Assembly (NCBI RefSeq): GCF_003634615.1
Contig: NZ_RBKX01000001.1
Location: 744,001-808,000, forward strand
Length of the DNA: 64,000 bases
Reading direction: 5' to 3'
Origin: Flavobacterium sp. 102
Lineage (GTDB): Bacteria > Bacteroidota > Bacteroidia > Flavobacteriales > Flavobacteriaceae
Of this stretch, positions 24,769-33,829 are shown piece by piece. A program made the position numbers and the translations under genes. Position 1 is the first letter of the stretch; every line of letters begins with the position of its first letter. The notes beneath the pieces were generated by a model. That model was not told the origin of the DNA, ran no database searches, and saw only the letters and a list, made by a program, of their open reading frames with translations.

Positions 24769-24978
24769 TTATTCTTTTGTTTCGTCTTTAGTTTCCGCTT
24801 CTTTTTTTATGGGAGCAGCATCGTCTTTAGCCGCATTTTTAAATTCTTTCACGCCGCTACCTAAACCCTTCATCAATTCCGGAATTTTTTTACCACCAAA
24901 AAGCAATAAAACAACGGCCAAAATTAATAGAATTTGAGGCATTCCAAATTCTCCTAAAAATATCATTAAAAAGTTCAT
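24769..24978 (-). CDS. tatA: Sec-independent translocase subunit TatA/E (copy 1)
   Basis: A 69-residue TatA-type protein: N-terminal membrane helix (about residues 4-22), [16 protein letters not shown] hinge and amphipathic helix, acidic/basic tail. It is the first gene of a two-gene tandem with the copy at 24556. A minus-strand TACATTTG element at 25007-25014 lies 28 bases upstream. Two TatA-like subunits can divide roles between TatA and TatE or TatB; which applies here cannot be told from sequence. Confidence 0.92.
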   Translation of the reverse strand: MNFLMIFLGEFGMPQILLILAVVLLLFGGKKIPELMKGLGSGVKEFKNAAKDDAAPIKKEAETKDETKE

Positions 24979-25006
24979 GATTAGTGTAATTAGATTAAAT
25001 ATTAGG

Positions 25007-25014
25007 CAAATGTA
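25007..25014 (-). promoter_or_regulatory. Promoter -7 element of the tatA pair
   Basis: The minus strand reads TACATTTG (TAnnTTTG), 28 bases upstream of the first tatA ATG. Confidence 0.5.
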
Positions 25015-25093
25015 GAAAATAAATCAATAGGAGAGATTCTTTTAATCCTAAAGAACGTTAAACTTTATAAAATAGGAAGCAGATATTATTTTC

Positions 25094-25101
25094 TATATTT
25101 G
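25094..25101 (+). promoter_or_regulatory. Promoter -7 element of the M23 peptidase gene
   Basis: TATATTTG matches TAnnTTTG, 17 bases upstream of the ATG at 25119. Confidence 0.55.
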
Positions 25102-25118
25102 TGGTATAATCAACAACT

Positions 25119-25988
25119 ATGTCGGGAAAACGGCTCAAGCGCAAAATCATAAAGAAAAAATTATTCACGAAAAACCGTTTGGTTATCTTGAATGAAGAAA
25201 CATTTGAAGAAGTATTTTCTTTGCGTTTGACGTTGATGAATGTGTTTGTGGTTGCCAGTATTGGTGCGTTATTGATTATTTTTATTACTACTTACATTAT
25301 CGCATTTACACCTTTGCGAGAGTATATTCCGGGTTATGCCTCCACCAAATTGAAAAGAGACGCGACAGAATTAGCTTTGAAATCAGATTCGTTAAGCAAC
25401 GCTTTAAAGAAAAATGAAGCTTATATCGCTTCTATCAAGAAAGTTTTAACCGGAGATTTGGATTATGCTAAATTCAGTAAAGATTCAATAACCGCAACTA
25501 ATCTTGAACCTGTTTCTGAGGAAGATTTACAACCCACAGAAGCCGATTTAAAACTAAGAGAGCAAGTTGCCAGAGAAGACAAGTACAATCTTTTTGAAAA
25601 GGCTAAGCCAAAAGTAAGCGTCGTGTTTTTTCCTCCAGCCAAAGGTATGATTACCGAGAAATTTAACCCTAAAGAAAAGCATTATGCGGTTGATGTGGCT
25701 TTAGCCAAAAACACACCAATAAAAACCATTTTAGGAGGAACCGTAATTTTTGCTGATTGGACACCAACCACCGGAAACGTGATTATTATAAGACACAATA
25801 ACGGATTTATTTCCGCCTATAAACACGCCGCTTCTTTAACCAAAAGTCAAGGTGACGCTGTCAGAACCGGTGAAGTCATTGCACTAGCGGGTTCAACCGG
25901 AAACGAATCAACCGGTGTGCATTTGCATTTTGAATTATGGAAAGACGGTTACCCAATTGATCCAATTATTTTTATAGCATTCGAATAA
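25119..25988 (+). CDS. M23-family metallopeptidase (LytM-type), membrane-anchored
   Basis: The 289-residue protein has a basic cytoplasmic tail, one membrane helix (about residues 42-66), a linker with coiled-coil character (about 80-170) and a C-terminal peptidase M23 domain with the zinc ligands in KHYAVD (HxxxD) and HLHFELW. M23 enzymes cut peptidoglycan cross-links, or act as inactive LytM-type regulators; both the HxxxD and HxH motifs are present here, so activity is plausible. It resembles flavobacterial M23 proteins of the cell-envelope type. Its stop is followed one base later by the GH3-family gene, so the two are co-transcribed. Confidence 0.92.
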   Translation: MSGKRLKRKIIKKKLFTKNRLVILNEETFEEVFSLRLTLMNVFVVASIGALLIIFITTYIIAFTPLREYIPGYASTKLKRDATELALKSDSLSNALKKNEAYIASIKKVLTGDLDYAKFSKDSITATNLEPVSEEDLQPTEADLKLREQVAREDKYNLFEKAKPKVSVVFFPPAKGMITEKFNPKEKHYAVDVALAKNTPIKTILGGTVIFADWTPTTGNVIIIRHNNGFISAYKHAASLTKSQGDAVRTGEVIALAGSTGNESTGVHLHFELWKDGYPIDPIIFIAFE

Positions 25989-25989
25989 G

Positions 25990-27489
25990 ATGTCCATCAA
26001 ATCAATAGCCGCTAAATTATTAGCCAAAAACATTCACAAAAAAACCAAAGCTTGGGCATCAAAACCTGTTGAAACCCAACAAAAAGTGTTGAATGATTTA
26101 ATCGGTCAAGCCAAATTTACTCAGTTTGGCAACGACCATGATTTTGCCAATATCAAAAACTTTGAAGACTTTGCGGCTAAAGTTCCGATTCGGGATTATG
26201 AAGCATTGCGACCCTATATTGACAAAGTAGTAAAAGGCGATGAAAACATATTGTGGAAAGGTAAACCCATTTATTTTGCCAAAACTTCGGGAACGACTTC
26301 CGGGGCAAAATATATTCCGCTGACGGCAGCATCCATGCCGTTTCATATCGAAGCAGCACGAAACGCCATCCTAAGTTATATCCACGAAACCGGTAAAGCA
26401 GATTTTGTCGACGGCAAAATGATTTTCCTGCAAGGCAGTCCGATTCTGGAAGAAAAAAACGGAATCAAACTCGGAAGACTTTCCGGAATTGTAGCGCATT
26501 TTGTTCCGAAATATTTACAAAAAAACCGCATGCCAAGTTGGGAAACCAATTGCATTGAAGATTGGGAAACCAAAGTCAATGCAATTGTAGAAGAAACGCT
26601 TAACGAAAACATGACGGTCATTTCGGGTATTCCTTCTTGGGTGCAAATGTATTTTGAAAAACTACAACAAAAAGCCAATCAATCCGTTGGTGAAATATTC
26701 AAAAACTTCAACTTGTTTATTTACGGCGGCGTAAATTATGAACCTTATCGCGCCAAATTTGAAAATTTAATTGGTCGAAAAGTCGATTCTATTGAATTAT
26801 TTCCGGCTTCGGAAGGTTTTTTTGCTTACCAAGATTCGCAGAAAGAAAAAGGTATGTTGCTATTGCTGAATTCGGGAATTTTTTACGAATTTGTAAAAGC
26901 CGACGAATTTTATACAGAAAAGCCTAAAAGACACACCATAGGCGAAGTCGAATTAGGCGTCAATTACGTTTTAATCATTTCCACTAATGCCGGACTTTGG
27001 GCTTATAACATTGGCGACACCATTCAATTCACAAGTTTAAAACCTTATCGCGTAATCGTTTCAGGAAGGATTAAACATTATATTTCGGCTTTTGGCGAAC
27101 ATGTCATCGGCAAAGAAGTGGAAAGCGCTTTACAAGAAGCAATGGAAGGAACAAACGTTCGTGTTAATGAATTTACGGTTGCACCACAAATTACACCAAA
27201 AGAAGGATTACCATATCATGAATGGTTTATCGAATTTGATCCCGAAGCTTCGGGAGAACCGGAAAACCTGGAAGATTTTGCCTTAAGAATTGACAAGGCT
27301 ATGCGCAAACAAAATACGTATTATGATGATTTGATTGTAGGGAATGTGTTGCGAACACTAGTGATTTCAAAAGTGGACAAAAACGGCTTCCAAGATTATA
27401 TGAAATCTATCGGGAAACTCGGCGGACAAAACAAATTGCCTCGATTGGCCAATGATAGAAAGATTGCGGATTTTTTTAGCAGAAAATAG
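25990..27489 (+). CDS. GH3-fold acyl-adenylate-forming family protein
   Basis: This 499-residue protein belongs to the GH3 auxin-responsive promoter family, a branch of the acyl-adenylating (ANL) superfamily. The ATP-binding loop reads AKTSGTTSGAKYIPLT (about residues 96-111), and later conserved blocks include LFPASEGFFAYQ and VSGRIKHYISAFGEHVIGKEVE near residue 357-378. Plant GH3 enzymes conjugate amino acids to hormones; bacterial members are numerous in Bacteroidota, with unknown substrates. It follows the M23 peptidase gene directly, an arrangement I recall from other flavobacteria. It probably activates a carboxylate for an envelope or metabolite conjugation, but that is inference. Confidence 0.88.
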   Translation: MSIKSIAAKLLAKNIHKKTKAWASKPVETQQKVLNDLIGQAKFTQFGNDHDFANIKNFEDFAAKVPIRDYEALRPYIDKVVKGDENILWKGKPIYFAKTSGTTSGAKYIPLTAASMPFHIEAARNAILSYIHETGKADFVDGKMIFLQGSPILEEKNGIKLGRLSGIVAHFVPKYLQKNRMPSWETNCIEDWETKVNAIVEETLNENMTVISGIPSWVQMYFEKLQQKANQSVGEIFKNFNLFIYGGVNYEPYRAKFENLIGRKVDSIELFPASEGFFAYQDSQKEKGMLLLLNSGIFYEFVKADEFYTEKPKRHTIGEVELGVNYVLIISTNAGLWAYNIGDTIQFTSLKPYRVIVSGRIKHYISAFGEHVIGKEVESALQEAMEGTNVRVNEFTVAPQITPKEGLPYHEWFIEFDPEASGEPENLEDFALRIDKAMRKQNTYYDDLIVGNVLRTLVISKVDKNGFQDYMKSIGKLGGQNKLPRLANDRKIADFFSRK

Positions 27490-27496
27490 AAGAAAG

Positions 27497-28360
27497 ATGC
27501 AAGAAAAAAGATGGTTGTGTTTGTTGATTTTTATTGGTTTTTCTTCTTTTGCCCAAATCAAGGGCATTGTTCTTGATGAAAACGACAAACCAATTCCGTA
27601 TGTCAATATTTGGGTTGAAAATGAAAATATCGGAACAACGGCAGAAGAAGACGGTACTTTTTCATTACTATTAGAAGAAACAAAAAACATCGTTTTTTCG
27701 GCCTTAGGCTTTGAAACTAAAATTATTTTATCCACAAATCTCACTGTAGTCGTATTGCATTCAAAAGCTTTAGAACTTAATGAAGTTGTTGTTGAAAGAA
27801 AAAAAGGGACAAGTGAAATAGTGATTGGGGATTTTTCGGGGATAAAATTAAATTCGGGCGTTACCAATACCGGACAAGAGAATGTTCACGTTTGGGCAAA
27901 ATTTATAAAATCTAATGAAAAAATAAAAGAACATCCTTTTATTAAGTCAATCGAATTTGTTACCGATTCAAGACTAAAAAATGCTTTATTGAGAATTAGG
28001 ATTTTCAAGGTGAATAATGAAGGATTCCCCAAGGAAGATGAGGTAGAAGAAGACATTTTGGTATCCATAAAAAAAGGGAAGAACAATAATATCGTAGATT
28101 TAACAAAACACAACATTAAAATTCCCGAGGAAGGAATAATAGTAGGTTTTGAATATCTAAAATTAGAACAAAACAAATATGAGTATAGTTATACAGTAAA
28201 AGGGGAAAAAGGAAGTCAAAAAGGATATGCTTATGAACCATCTATCAAAGGTTTTTTTCCGGGAAGTGAATCACTTTTACTACTCAACCGTGACGGAAGT
28301 CCTCGTTTAACAAGATATGGAAACGTAGAAATTGCCTTAAAAATGAAACTCACAAACTAA
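27497..28360 (+). CDS. Secreted carboxypeptidase-regulatory-like domain protein, paralogue 1 of 3
   Basis: The 287-residue protein has a Sec signal peptide (MQEKRWLCLLIFIGFSSFAQ) and an N-terminal CarboxypepD_reg-like beta-sandwich (about residues 21-100) with PYVNIWVENENIGTT. A domain of about 170 residues follows, with a KNALLRIRIFKVN strand and a DLTKHNIKIPEEGIIVGFEYL segment, seen in surface proteins of Bacteroidota. The frame extends upstream into the GH3 gene, but the signal peptide defines the ATG at 27497. It is 30-45% similar by eye to the next two genes; the role is unknown, perhaps cell-surface binding. Confidence 0.82.
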   Translation: MQEKRWLCLLIFIGFSSFAQIKGIVLDENDKPIPYVNIWVENENIGTTAEEDGTFSLLLEETKNIVFSALGFETKIILSTNLTVVVLHSKALELNEVVVERKKGTSEIVIGDFSGIKLNSGVTNTGQENVHVWAKFIKSNEKIKEHPFIKSIEFVTDSRLKNALLRIRIFKVNNEGFPKEDEVEEDILVSIKKGKNNNIVDLTKHNIKIPEEGIIVGFEYLKLEQNKYEYSYTVKGEKGSQKGYAYEPSIKGFFPGSESLLLLNRDGSPRLTRYGNVEIALKMKLTN

Positions 28361-29263
28361 ATGAAATTATTCTTCGCTTTATTTTCTTTTTTGTCACTTT
28401 CCGCTCAAACCACGCAAGGCATAGCCCAACGGAACGAAGTTAAAGGCTTTGTAATCGATGAAAACAACCAACCGATTCCGTATGTGAATATTTGGGTTGA
28501 AAATGAAAACATTGGAACAACTTCTGATGACAAGGGATTTTTTACCATCAATACTTCTGAGGATAAGATACTTGTTTTTTCTTCCGTTGGCTTTGAGGTT
28601 AAAAAGACTACAATACAAAATGATGGAAAAGTTATTTTAAAAGAAGCTATTTATAAGTTGGATGAAGTGCTAATATCCAAAAGAAAACAGGAGAAAGAAA
28701 TTGAAATCGGCGATGCCCAAAGAATACACCACAGACAATTATCCGGAGATAAGCCTTGGATTTACGGTAAATTATTTGAACAGGATACTATTTATAAAAA
28801 AACGCCGTTTATAAAGAAGATTGTATTTTATTCAGATAGTGATAAAAAAGGCGCCAAACTTAAAATCAGAATTTTCGAATTCAACGATTCTATACCCGGA
28901 AATGACTTAATAGAGGAAGACCTGATTGTAACGGTTAATAAAGGAATGAAGCGAAATGTAATTGATGTTTCTAAATACAATCTGTTATTTCCTGAAAAAG
29001 GAATCGTTATTGGCTTAGAATGGATGATTATACAAGAAAACAGGGCTGATTTTGAATACAAAGATCCTAAAACTAAAAAATTGGTAAAACAGGAAGATTA
29101 TGCTCCATCATTGGTTGTCAATTATTCTGACAAAGAGAATGCTTTTACCTATTCTAAAGGGAAATGGCATAGAAGCAAAGTATTCCTTACCGAAAAGAAA
29201 AGCAAGGAACCTTGGTACAATAAAATAATGATGCCCGCCATAAATTTGATATTGACGAATTGA
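28361..29263 (+). CDS. Secreted carboxypeptidase-regulatory-like domain protein, paralogue 2 of 3
   Basis: A 300-residue protein starting on the base after the stop of paralogue 1. It has a signal peptide ending near LSAQ, a NEVKGFVIDENNQPIPYVNIWVE regulatory-like domain (about residues 25-105) and the same C-terminal domain (KLKIRIFEFNDSIPG, KGIVIGLEWMII). The DNA of the YVNIWVENEN region is almost identical in all three paralogues, indicating tandem duplication with or without gene conversion, while the rest has diverged strongly. Overlap and adjacency show a single operon. Confidence 0.82.
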   Translation: MKLFFALFSFLSLSAQTTQGIAQRNEVKGFVIDENNQPIPYVNIWVENENIGTTSDDKGFFTINTSEDKILVFSSVGFEVKKTTIQNDGKVILKEAIYKLDEVLISKRKQEKEIEIGDAQRIHHRQLSGDKPWIYGKLFEQDTIYKKTPFIKKIVFYSDSDKKGAKLKIRIFEFNDSIPGNDLIEEDLIVTVNKGMKRNVIDVSKYNLLFPEKGIVIGLEWMIIQENRADFEYKDPKTKKLVKQEDYAPSLVVNYSDKENAFTYSKGKWHRSKVFLTEKKSKEPWYNKIMMPAINLILTN

Positions 29264-30159
29264 TGAAAACAACATTACTATTATTTTTATTTCCCTTGTT
29301 ATTATTCGCTCAAACCAACCGAGGTATAGCCGAACGGAACGAAGTTAAAGGCGTTGTAAAAGACAGTCTTTCCGGTCAACCGATTTCATTTGTCAATATT
29401 TGGGTCGAAAATGAAAATGTCGCTACAACTTCTGAAGAAGACGGCACTTTTTCCATCAGTGTCGCTGCCGAAAAGAATCTTATTTTTTCTGCTTTAGGTT
29501 ATGAGAAGAAAACCATTAAAGCTTCTCAAGCCACAGAAGTTTTTTTAAATTCCAAAGCATTCGATTTGGATGAAGTAGTCATTTCCAATAGTATTGATAC
29601 CAAAAGAACTGTCATTGGTCAAACAGAAAATACTATCGCGCAAGCTTTTGACAACGGACCCAGAATTGACGTCAAATATTTTCCGTACAGTCAGGCTTAT
29701 AAAAAAACAAGATACATCAAAAAAGTGACACTTTCTACCGATAGCAGGATTGAAGACGCTACGATTAGAATTCGATTTTATAGTGTTGACGCTAATGGTT
29801 TTCCCGGTGAAGAAATGCTCAAAAAGGATTTAATTGTTTCGGTTAAAAACGGAACTAAGAACAACAAAATTGACTTGTCCGATTATAATTTGGTCATGCC
29901 TAAAAATGGTCTTTTTGTTGGTTTTGAAAAGTTGATGATTGAAAAAAACAAAAAAGAAAAAACCATTACCGACCAGAATACTAAAACCATAAAGATTCTA
30001 AAAACCTATTATCCATTTATCCTTTATAACTATGTAGAAAGAGATGCGTTGTATACTTTTTCGGGAGGAAAATGGAACAAACAAGTTAAAGAGGCCAACG
30101 GAATAGCGGAAAAAGTCAAAGGTTATGAACCGGCAATCAACCTAATTCTAACCAACTAA
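29263..30159 (+). CDS. Secreted carboxypeptidase-regulatory-like domain protein, paralogue 3 of 3
   Basis: A 298-residue protein whose ATG shares its A with the previous TGA stop. It has a signal peptide (MKTTLLLFLFPLLLFAQ), the same regulatory-like domain (SFVNIWVENENVATT) and a C-terminal domain with TIRIRFYSVDANGFPGEEML and GLFVGFEKLMI. It starts its mature part with the TNRGIAERNEVKGVV segment shared with paralogue 2 (TTQGIAQRNEVKGF). It is the last gene of the tandem; no terminator is evident before the next promoter at 30173. Confidence 0.82.
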   Translation: MKTTLLLFLFPLLLFAQTNRGIAERNEVKGVVKDSLSGQPISFVNIWVENENVATTSEEDGTFSISVAAEKNLIFSALGYEKKTIKASQATEVFLNSKAFDLDEVVISNSIDTKRTVIGQTENTIAQAFDNGPRIDVKYFPYSQAYKKTRYIKKVTLSTDSRIEDATIRIRFYSVDANGFPGEEMLKKDLIVSVKNGTKNNKIDLSDYNLVMPKNGLFVGFEKLMIEKNKKEKTITDQNTKTIKILKTYYPFILYNYVERDALYTFSGGKWNKQVKEANGIAEKVKGYEPAINLILTN

Positions 30160-30172
30160 ACGACAAAAACCC

Positions 30173-30180
30173 TATATTTG
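30173..30180 (+). promoter_or_regulatory. Promoter -7 element of the DUF6909 gene
   Basis: TATATTTG matches TAnnTTTG, 21 bases upstream of the ATG at 30202. Its position rules out a translation start at the in-frame TTG at 30178. Confidence 0.6.
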
Positions 30181-30201
30181 CAGGTTAGAAAACAAAATTT
30201 A

Positions 30202-31893
30202 ATGAAGGAAATTAAGAACATTTCGCGCTCCAGAGCGCAAGAATCGTCGGCAGCTATCGAACGATTGTACATCACCATGAGACATTTATTTAACAGAGGT
30301 TTCTATAAACCTATGGGTGTTTCAGGAGAAACTTTAAGAGAGGCATTATTGTCTCTAAGACCGGAAATTTATGGCAGTATTGCTGAAGAAAAAGTAGAAC
30401 TCAACGGTTTGCTTTATGTAATTGAAAGACTCCCGGTTGGTATTGAAGAATGTCGTTTTATCAACTTAACTTCTGACGAAGGCTATTCTAAATCGCATTT
30501 TCAGGCGATAGTTCCACCCAAAAGAAGAAGAAATTGTTACCGTATAGATGAAGAACAAATGAACGTGGAAATCACGCGCGGCCGTTCAGATATCTATGAT
30601 ATTTTAACGCATTTGACTTTTATTTTTATCGAATCGCATAAAATTAAAGACCGTGTAATGTTAGATGAGGCCAATGTAGAACTTACCCGCGATTGGCAAA
30701 AATTGGAGCAAGCAGTTTTACAAAACAAAAAGTTCACCCAATCGGAAAAAGAAGTCGCAATTTCGCATGCGGCCAATGTTTTAGGCAGAAGTTTTTCGGA
30801 AGTGTTAGATATTTATGACTCTTTTGGCACTAAAGAAAAGCCGGATAGATTTTTACATGTCATTTATTGGTTAGGAAAATTAGCCATCGAAGAAATTGTT
30901 GACAACAACAAAAGAACCATCACGTTCAGTCCGATTTTGAGAGAAAGATTAGGACATCATATCCACGGAGAAATTTGGGCCACGACTATCAAAGAAACCT
31001 TGAAATCCAATAATTTATTGGAAAGACCGATTCATATTATTAGTGCTAATATGCACAGTGTGATGAATTCGCTTTTTGCCACAACGGTTTTGAAAAACAA
31101 ATTCAAAGACAAATCGGATTTCTTTATTTATGAGGAATTGAGTAAATCGGGTGCTGATCCGGTTAGAAATAAGGTAGAAGAATTTGCTGTAAAACACGGT
31201 ATGATTTCTTTGCCGGACCAATCAGGAACCAATATAGATGTTCAGATTTTTGATACCGCCAAAGTAGATTGGGCCAAATCAAGTTTTCCAAAAGCGGTAA
31301 TTGGAAAAGAAAGTCCGGTGCTAATCGTAATGGATTATGCTTTTGGTGAGCAAGCTTTTGAAACGATAGATGAATTATTGAAACCTTACAAAGACGGAAA
31401 GAATAAAACGTTTCTCAATGTAGAATCGGTTTCCATTATGGGAAAAGCCGGCATTTTGCAAGGCGGAAAAGGCGACATCATGATTCCTTCGGCACATATC
31501 AACGAAGGAACAGCCGATAATTATCCTTTCGAGAATGAATTGACCGCAGAAATGTTTGAAGGCAATGGAATTCCGGTGTTTTCCGGGCCAATGGTAACCG
31601 TTTTAGGAACATCACTTCAGAATAAGGATTTATTAAAATTCTTCCATGAGTCGACATGGGAAGTAATTGGTCTTGAAATGGAAGGTTCTTACTATCAAAA
31701 AGCGATTCAATCGGCTTCAAAAATCAGAAAAAGCATCCATCCCAATGTAAAAGTTCGTTATGCTTATTACGCTTCGGATAACCCATTGGAAACAGGAAGT
31801 ACTTTAGCGTCCGGTGGATTGGGAACAACTGGCGTAAAGCCAACGTATTTAATTACCATCAAAATATTAGAACAAATCTTTAACGTAAAATAA
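30202..31893 (+). CDS. DUF6909-family protein with a nucleoside-phosphorylase-like C-terminal half
   Basis: The 563-residue protein resembles the DUF6909 family of Bacteroidota. The N-terminal roughly 250 residues are helical and charged. The C-terminal half looks like the nucleoside phosphorylase / AMP nucleosidase fold: MGKAGILQGGKGDIMIPSA at about residues 413-431 resembles the GxxGGL...GD segment, GLEMEGSYY at about 490 resembles the MExxA substrate motif, and ASDNPLE at about 524 resembles the catalytic SD(K)PL segment of AMP nucleosidase. This is inference from motifs; the family name itself implies no function. If correct it would act on a nucleotide or nucleoside in the cytoplasm. It has its own promoter element and is followed 9 bases later by the Wzz-like gene. 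Confidence 0.8.
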   Translation: MKEIKNISRSRAQESSAAIERLYITMRHLFNRGFYKPMGVSGETLREALLSLRPEIYGSIAEEKVELNGLLYVIERLPVGIEECRFINLTSDEGYSKSHFQAIVPPKRRRNCYRIDEEQMNVEITRGRSDIYDILTHLTFIFIESHKIKDRVMLDEANVELTRDWQKLEQAVLQNKKFTQSEKEVAISHAANVLGRSFSEVLDIYDSFGTKEKPDRFLHVIYWLGKLAIEEIVDNNKRTITFSPILRERLGHHIHGEIWATTIKETLKSNNLLERPIHIISANMHSVMNSLFATTVLKNKFKDKSDFFIYEELSKSGADPVRNKVEEFAVKHGMISLPDQSGTNIDVQIFDTAKVDWAKSSFPKAVIGKESPVLIVMDYAFGEQAFETIDELLKPYKDGKNKTFLNVESVSIMGKAGILQGGKGDIMIPSAHINEGTADNYPFENELTAEMFEGNGIPVFSGPMVTVLGTSLQNKDLLKFFHESTWEVIGLEMEGSYYQKAIQSASKIRKSIHPNVKVRYAYYASDNPLETGSTLASGGLGTTGVKPTYLITIKILEQIFNVK

Positions 31894-31902
31894 TAATTTT
31901 TT

Positions 31903-32886
31903 ATGAGCGCAACACCTCAAAATAATGCTGACAATCAGGAAATAGACTTATCTCAGATTTCTAAGAAAATTGGATCTTTTTTTGAAAATATTTCTACTCA
32001 AATTTTCAAAGTGTTTTTATTTTTCAAAAGAAATATAATTTGGACCGGTATACTTTTTATTCTAGGTGCGGTATTGGGATATTATATGGATAAAACAACC
32101 AAATTATATGATAATCAGATGATTGTTTGTCCTAATTTCGGCTCAACAGATTATTTATACGCTAAAATAGATTTGATTAATTCTAAAATAGAAGAAGGCG
32201 ACACCATTTTTTTGAAGGAGAAAGTTGGAATAAAAGAACCTAAAAAATTTAGAAGCATTACAGTAAAGCCGATACTTGATATTTATAAATTTATCGAAGA
32301 CAAAGAAAGAAATTTTGAGGTCTTAAAACTCATGTCAGAAGATGGCGACATAAAAAAAATCATCAATGAAAACTTGACCAGTAAAAATTATCCTTACCAT
32401 TTGATTACCTACAGGACGCTCAATCAAACTACGGATGAAAAAACTTTACAACCAATATTGAAATTTTTAAACGATTCAGATTATTACACTATTATTCAAC
32501 AGCAGTTTGTTGAAAATGTTAAAATAAAGATGGTTGAAAATGATTCTATTATTTCTCAAATTAACAACATATTAAACACTTTTTCAACAACCTCTAATAG
32601 CCAACAGAAAAGTGATAAATTAGTGTACTACAACGAAAATTCACAATTGGCGGATGTTTTAAAAACCAAAAATGAATTGGTTTATGAACAAGGGATGCGC
32701 CGATTGGACTTAATTAATCTGAGTAAAATCATCAAGGAAAATAGCATTACCTTAAACATCAGAAACAAAGAAAAAACAACTGGCAAAATGAAATTTATTT
32801 TGCCTATTTTACTAGTTTCATTATTTGTTTTTGTGAGTTTACTGTTGGCCTATTATAAGCATCAAATGGCTAAATTGAACAATTAA
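31903..32886 (+). CDS. Wzz-like chain-length-determinant-type inner-membrane protein
   Basis: The 327-residue protein has two membrane helices (about residues 44-66 and 296-317) bracketing a periplasmic alpha-helical domain, the topology of Wzz/polysaccharide co-polymerases, which set polymer length in Wzy-dependent pathways. Sequence similarity to classic Wzz is weak, and the proline-glycine-rich motif next to helix 2 is not obvious; the call rests on topology and on its place at the head of a polysaccharide locus. Alternatively it is an unrelated two-helix envelope protein of the flavobacterial kind. It follows the DUF6909 gene by 9 bases. Confidence 0.65.
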   Translation: MSATPQNNADNQEIDLSQISKKIGSFFENISTQIFKVFLFFKRNIIWTGILFILGAVLGYYMDKTTKLYDNQMIVCPNFGSTDYLYAKIDLINSKIEEGDTIFLKEKVGIKEPKKFRSITVKPILDIYKFIEDKERNFEVLKLMSEDGDIKKIINENLTSKNYPYHLITYRTLNQTTDEKTLQPILKFLNDSDYYTIIQQQFVENVKIKMVENDSIISQINNILNTFSTTSNSQQKSDKLVYYNENSQLADVLKTKNELVYEQGMRRLDLINLSKIIKENSITLNIRNKEKTTGKMKFILPILLVSLFVFVSLLLAYYKHQMAKLNN

Positions 32887-32937
32887 TTTATGAAATAGCA
32901 ATAGCTTAATTGTAAAACAAAAACGATAAAAGGCTAT

Positions 32938-32945
32938 TACATTTG
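32938..32945 (+). promoter_or_regulatory. Promoter -7 element before rfbA
   Basis: TACATTTG matches TAnnTTTG, 26 bases upstream of the rfbA ATG; a TTG lies at 32910-32912 with a slightly long 25-base spacer. It marks a likely start of the rfb operon. Confidence 0.5.
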
Positions 32946-32971
32946 ACCAATTAAAACAATAATAAAGACAA

Positions 32972-33829
32972 ATGAAAGGAATAATATTAGCAGGAGGTTC
33001 CGGAACAAGACTGCATCCATTAACATTGGCTGTGAGTAAGCAATTGATGCCTATTTATGACAAGCCGATGATATATTATCCGTTGTCAACATTGATGTGG
33101 TCAGGGATTCGGGAAATATTGATTATTTCAACACCTCATGACTTACCGCTTTTCAGACAACTTTTAGGTGATGGTTCTAGTTTAGGCTGTCGATTTGAAT
33201 ATGCTGTACAAGAAAATCCAAATGGTTTGGCAGAAGCTTTTATCATTGGTAAAGAATTTATTGGAAACGATAAAGTAGCTTTAGTATTGGGTGATAATAT
33301 TTTTTACGGCACGGGACTTTCTGATTTGCTTTTGGCCAATAATAATCCTGATGGCGGCATTATCTATGCTTATCATGTTCATGATCCGGAACGTTATGGC
33401 GTGGTTGATTTTGATACTAATGGCAAAGTCTTGTCTATTGAAGAAAAGCCTGAGCAACCGAAATCCAATTTTGCGGTTCCCGGAATCTATTTTTATGACA
33501 ATGATGTAGTTGAAATTGCTGCCAATATAAAACCAAGTCCTCGAGGAGAATTAGAAATCACAGACGTCAACAAGGAATACCTTAATAGAGGAAAACTCAA
33601 AGTAAGTATACTCGATAGAGGAACAGCTTGGTTAGATACCGGAACGTTCAATTCGCTAATGCAAGCTAGCCAGTTTGTTCAAGTTATCGAGGAAAGACAA
33701 GGATTAAAAATTGGAGCCATCGAAGAAGCCGCCTATAAAATGGGCTTTATCAATGAGGAACAATTAAAAAAATTAGCCCAACCGTTATTAAAAAGTGGTT
33801 ATGGTAATCACTTATTAAGCTTGATTTAA
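32972..33829 (+). CDS. rfbA: Glucose-1-phosphate thymidylyltransferase
   Basis: First step of dTDP-L-rhamnose synthesis: glucose-1-phosphate plus dTTP to dTDP-glucose. The 285-residue protein opens with the nucleotide-binding signature [16 protein letters not shown] and [18 protein letters not shown], then [10 protein letters not shown] and [14 protein letters not shown], as in RfbA/RmlA of normal length. rfbC begins on the very next base after its stop, and rfbD overlaps rfbC. The second-step gene rfbB is not in the window. Confidence 0.97.
   Translation: MKGIILAGGSGTRLHPLTLAVSKQLMPIYDKPMIYYPLSTLMWSGIREILIISTPHDLPLFRQLLGDGSSLGCRFEYAVQENPNGLAEAFIIGKEFIGNDKVALVLGDNIFYGTGLSDLLLANNNPDGGIIYAYHVHDPERYGVVDFDTNGKVLSIEEKPEQPKSNFAVPGIYFYDNDVVEIAANIKPSPRGELEITDVNKEYLNRGKLKVSILDRGTAWLDTGTFNSLMQASQFVQVIEERQGLKIGAIEEAAYKMGFINEEQLKKLAQPLLKSGYGNHLLSLI

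Noticed and set aside
27367..27867. 166-codon minus-strand open frame over the GH3/paralogue-1 junction
   Set aside because: It runs antisense to two well-supported genes and has no recognisable features.
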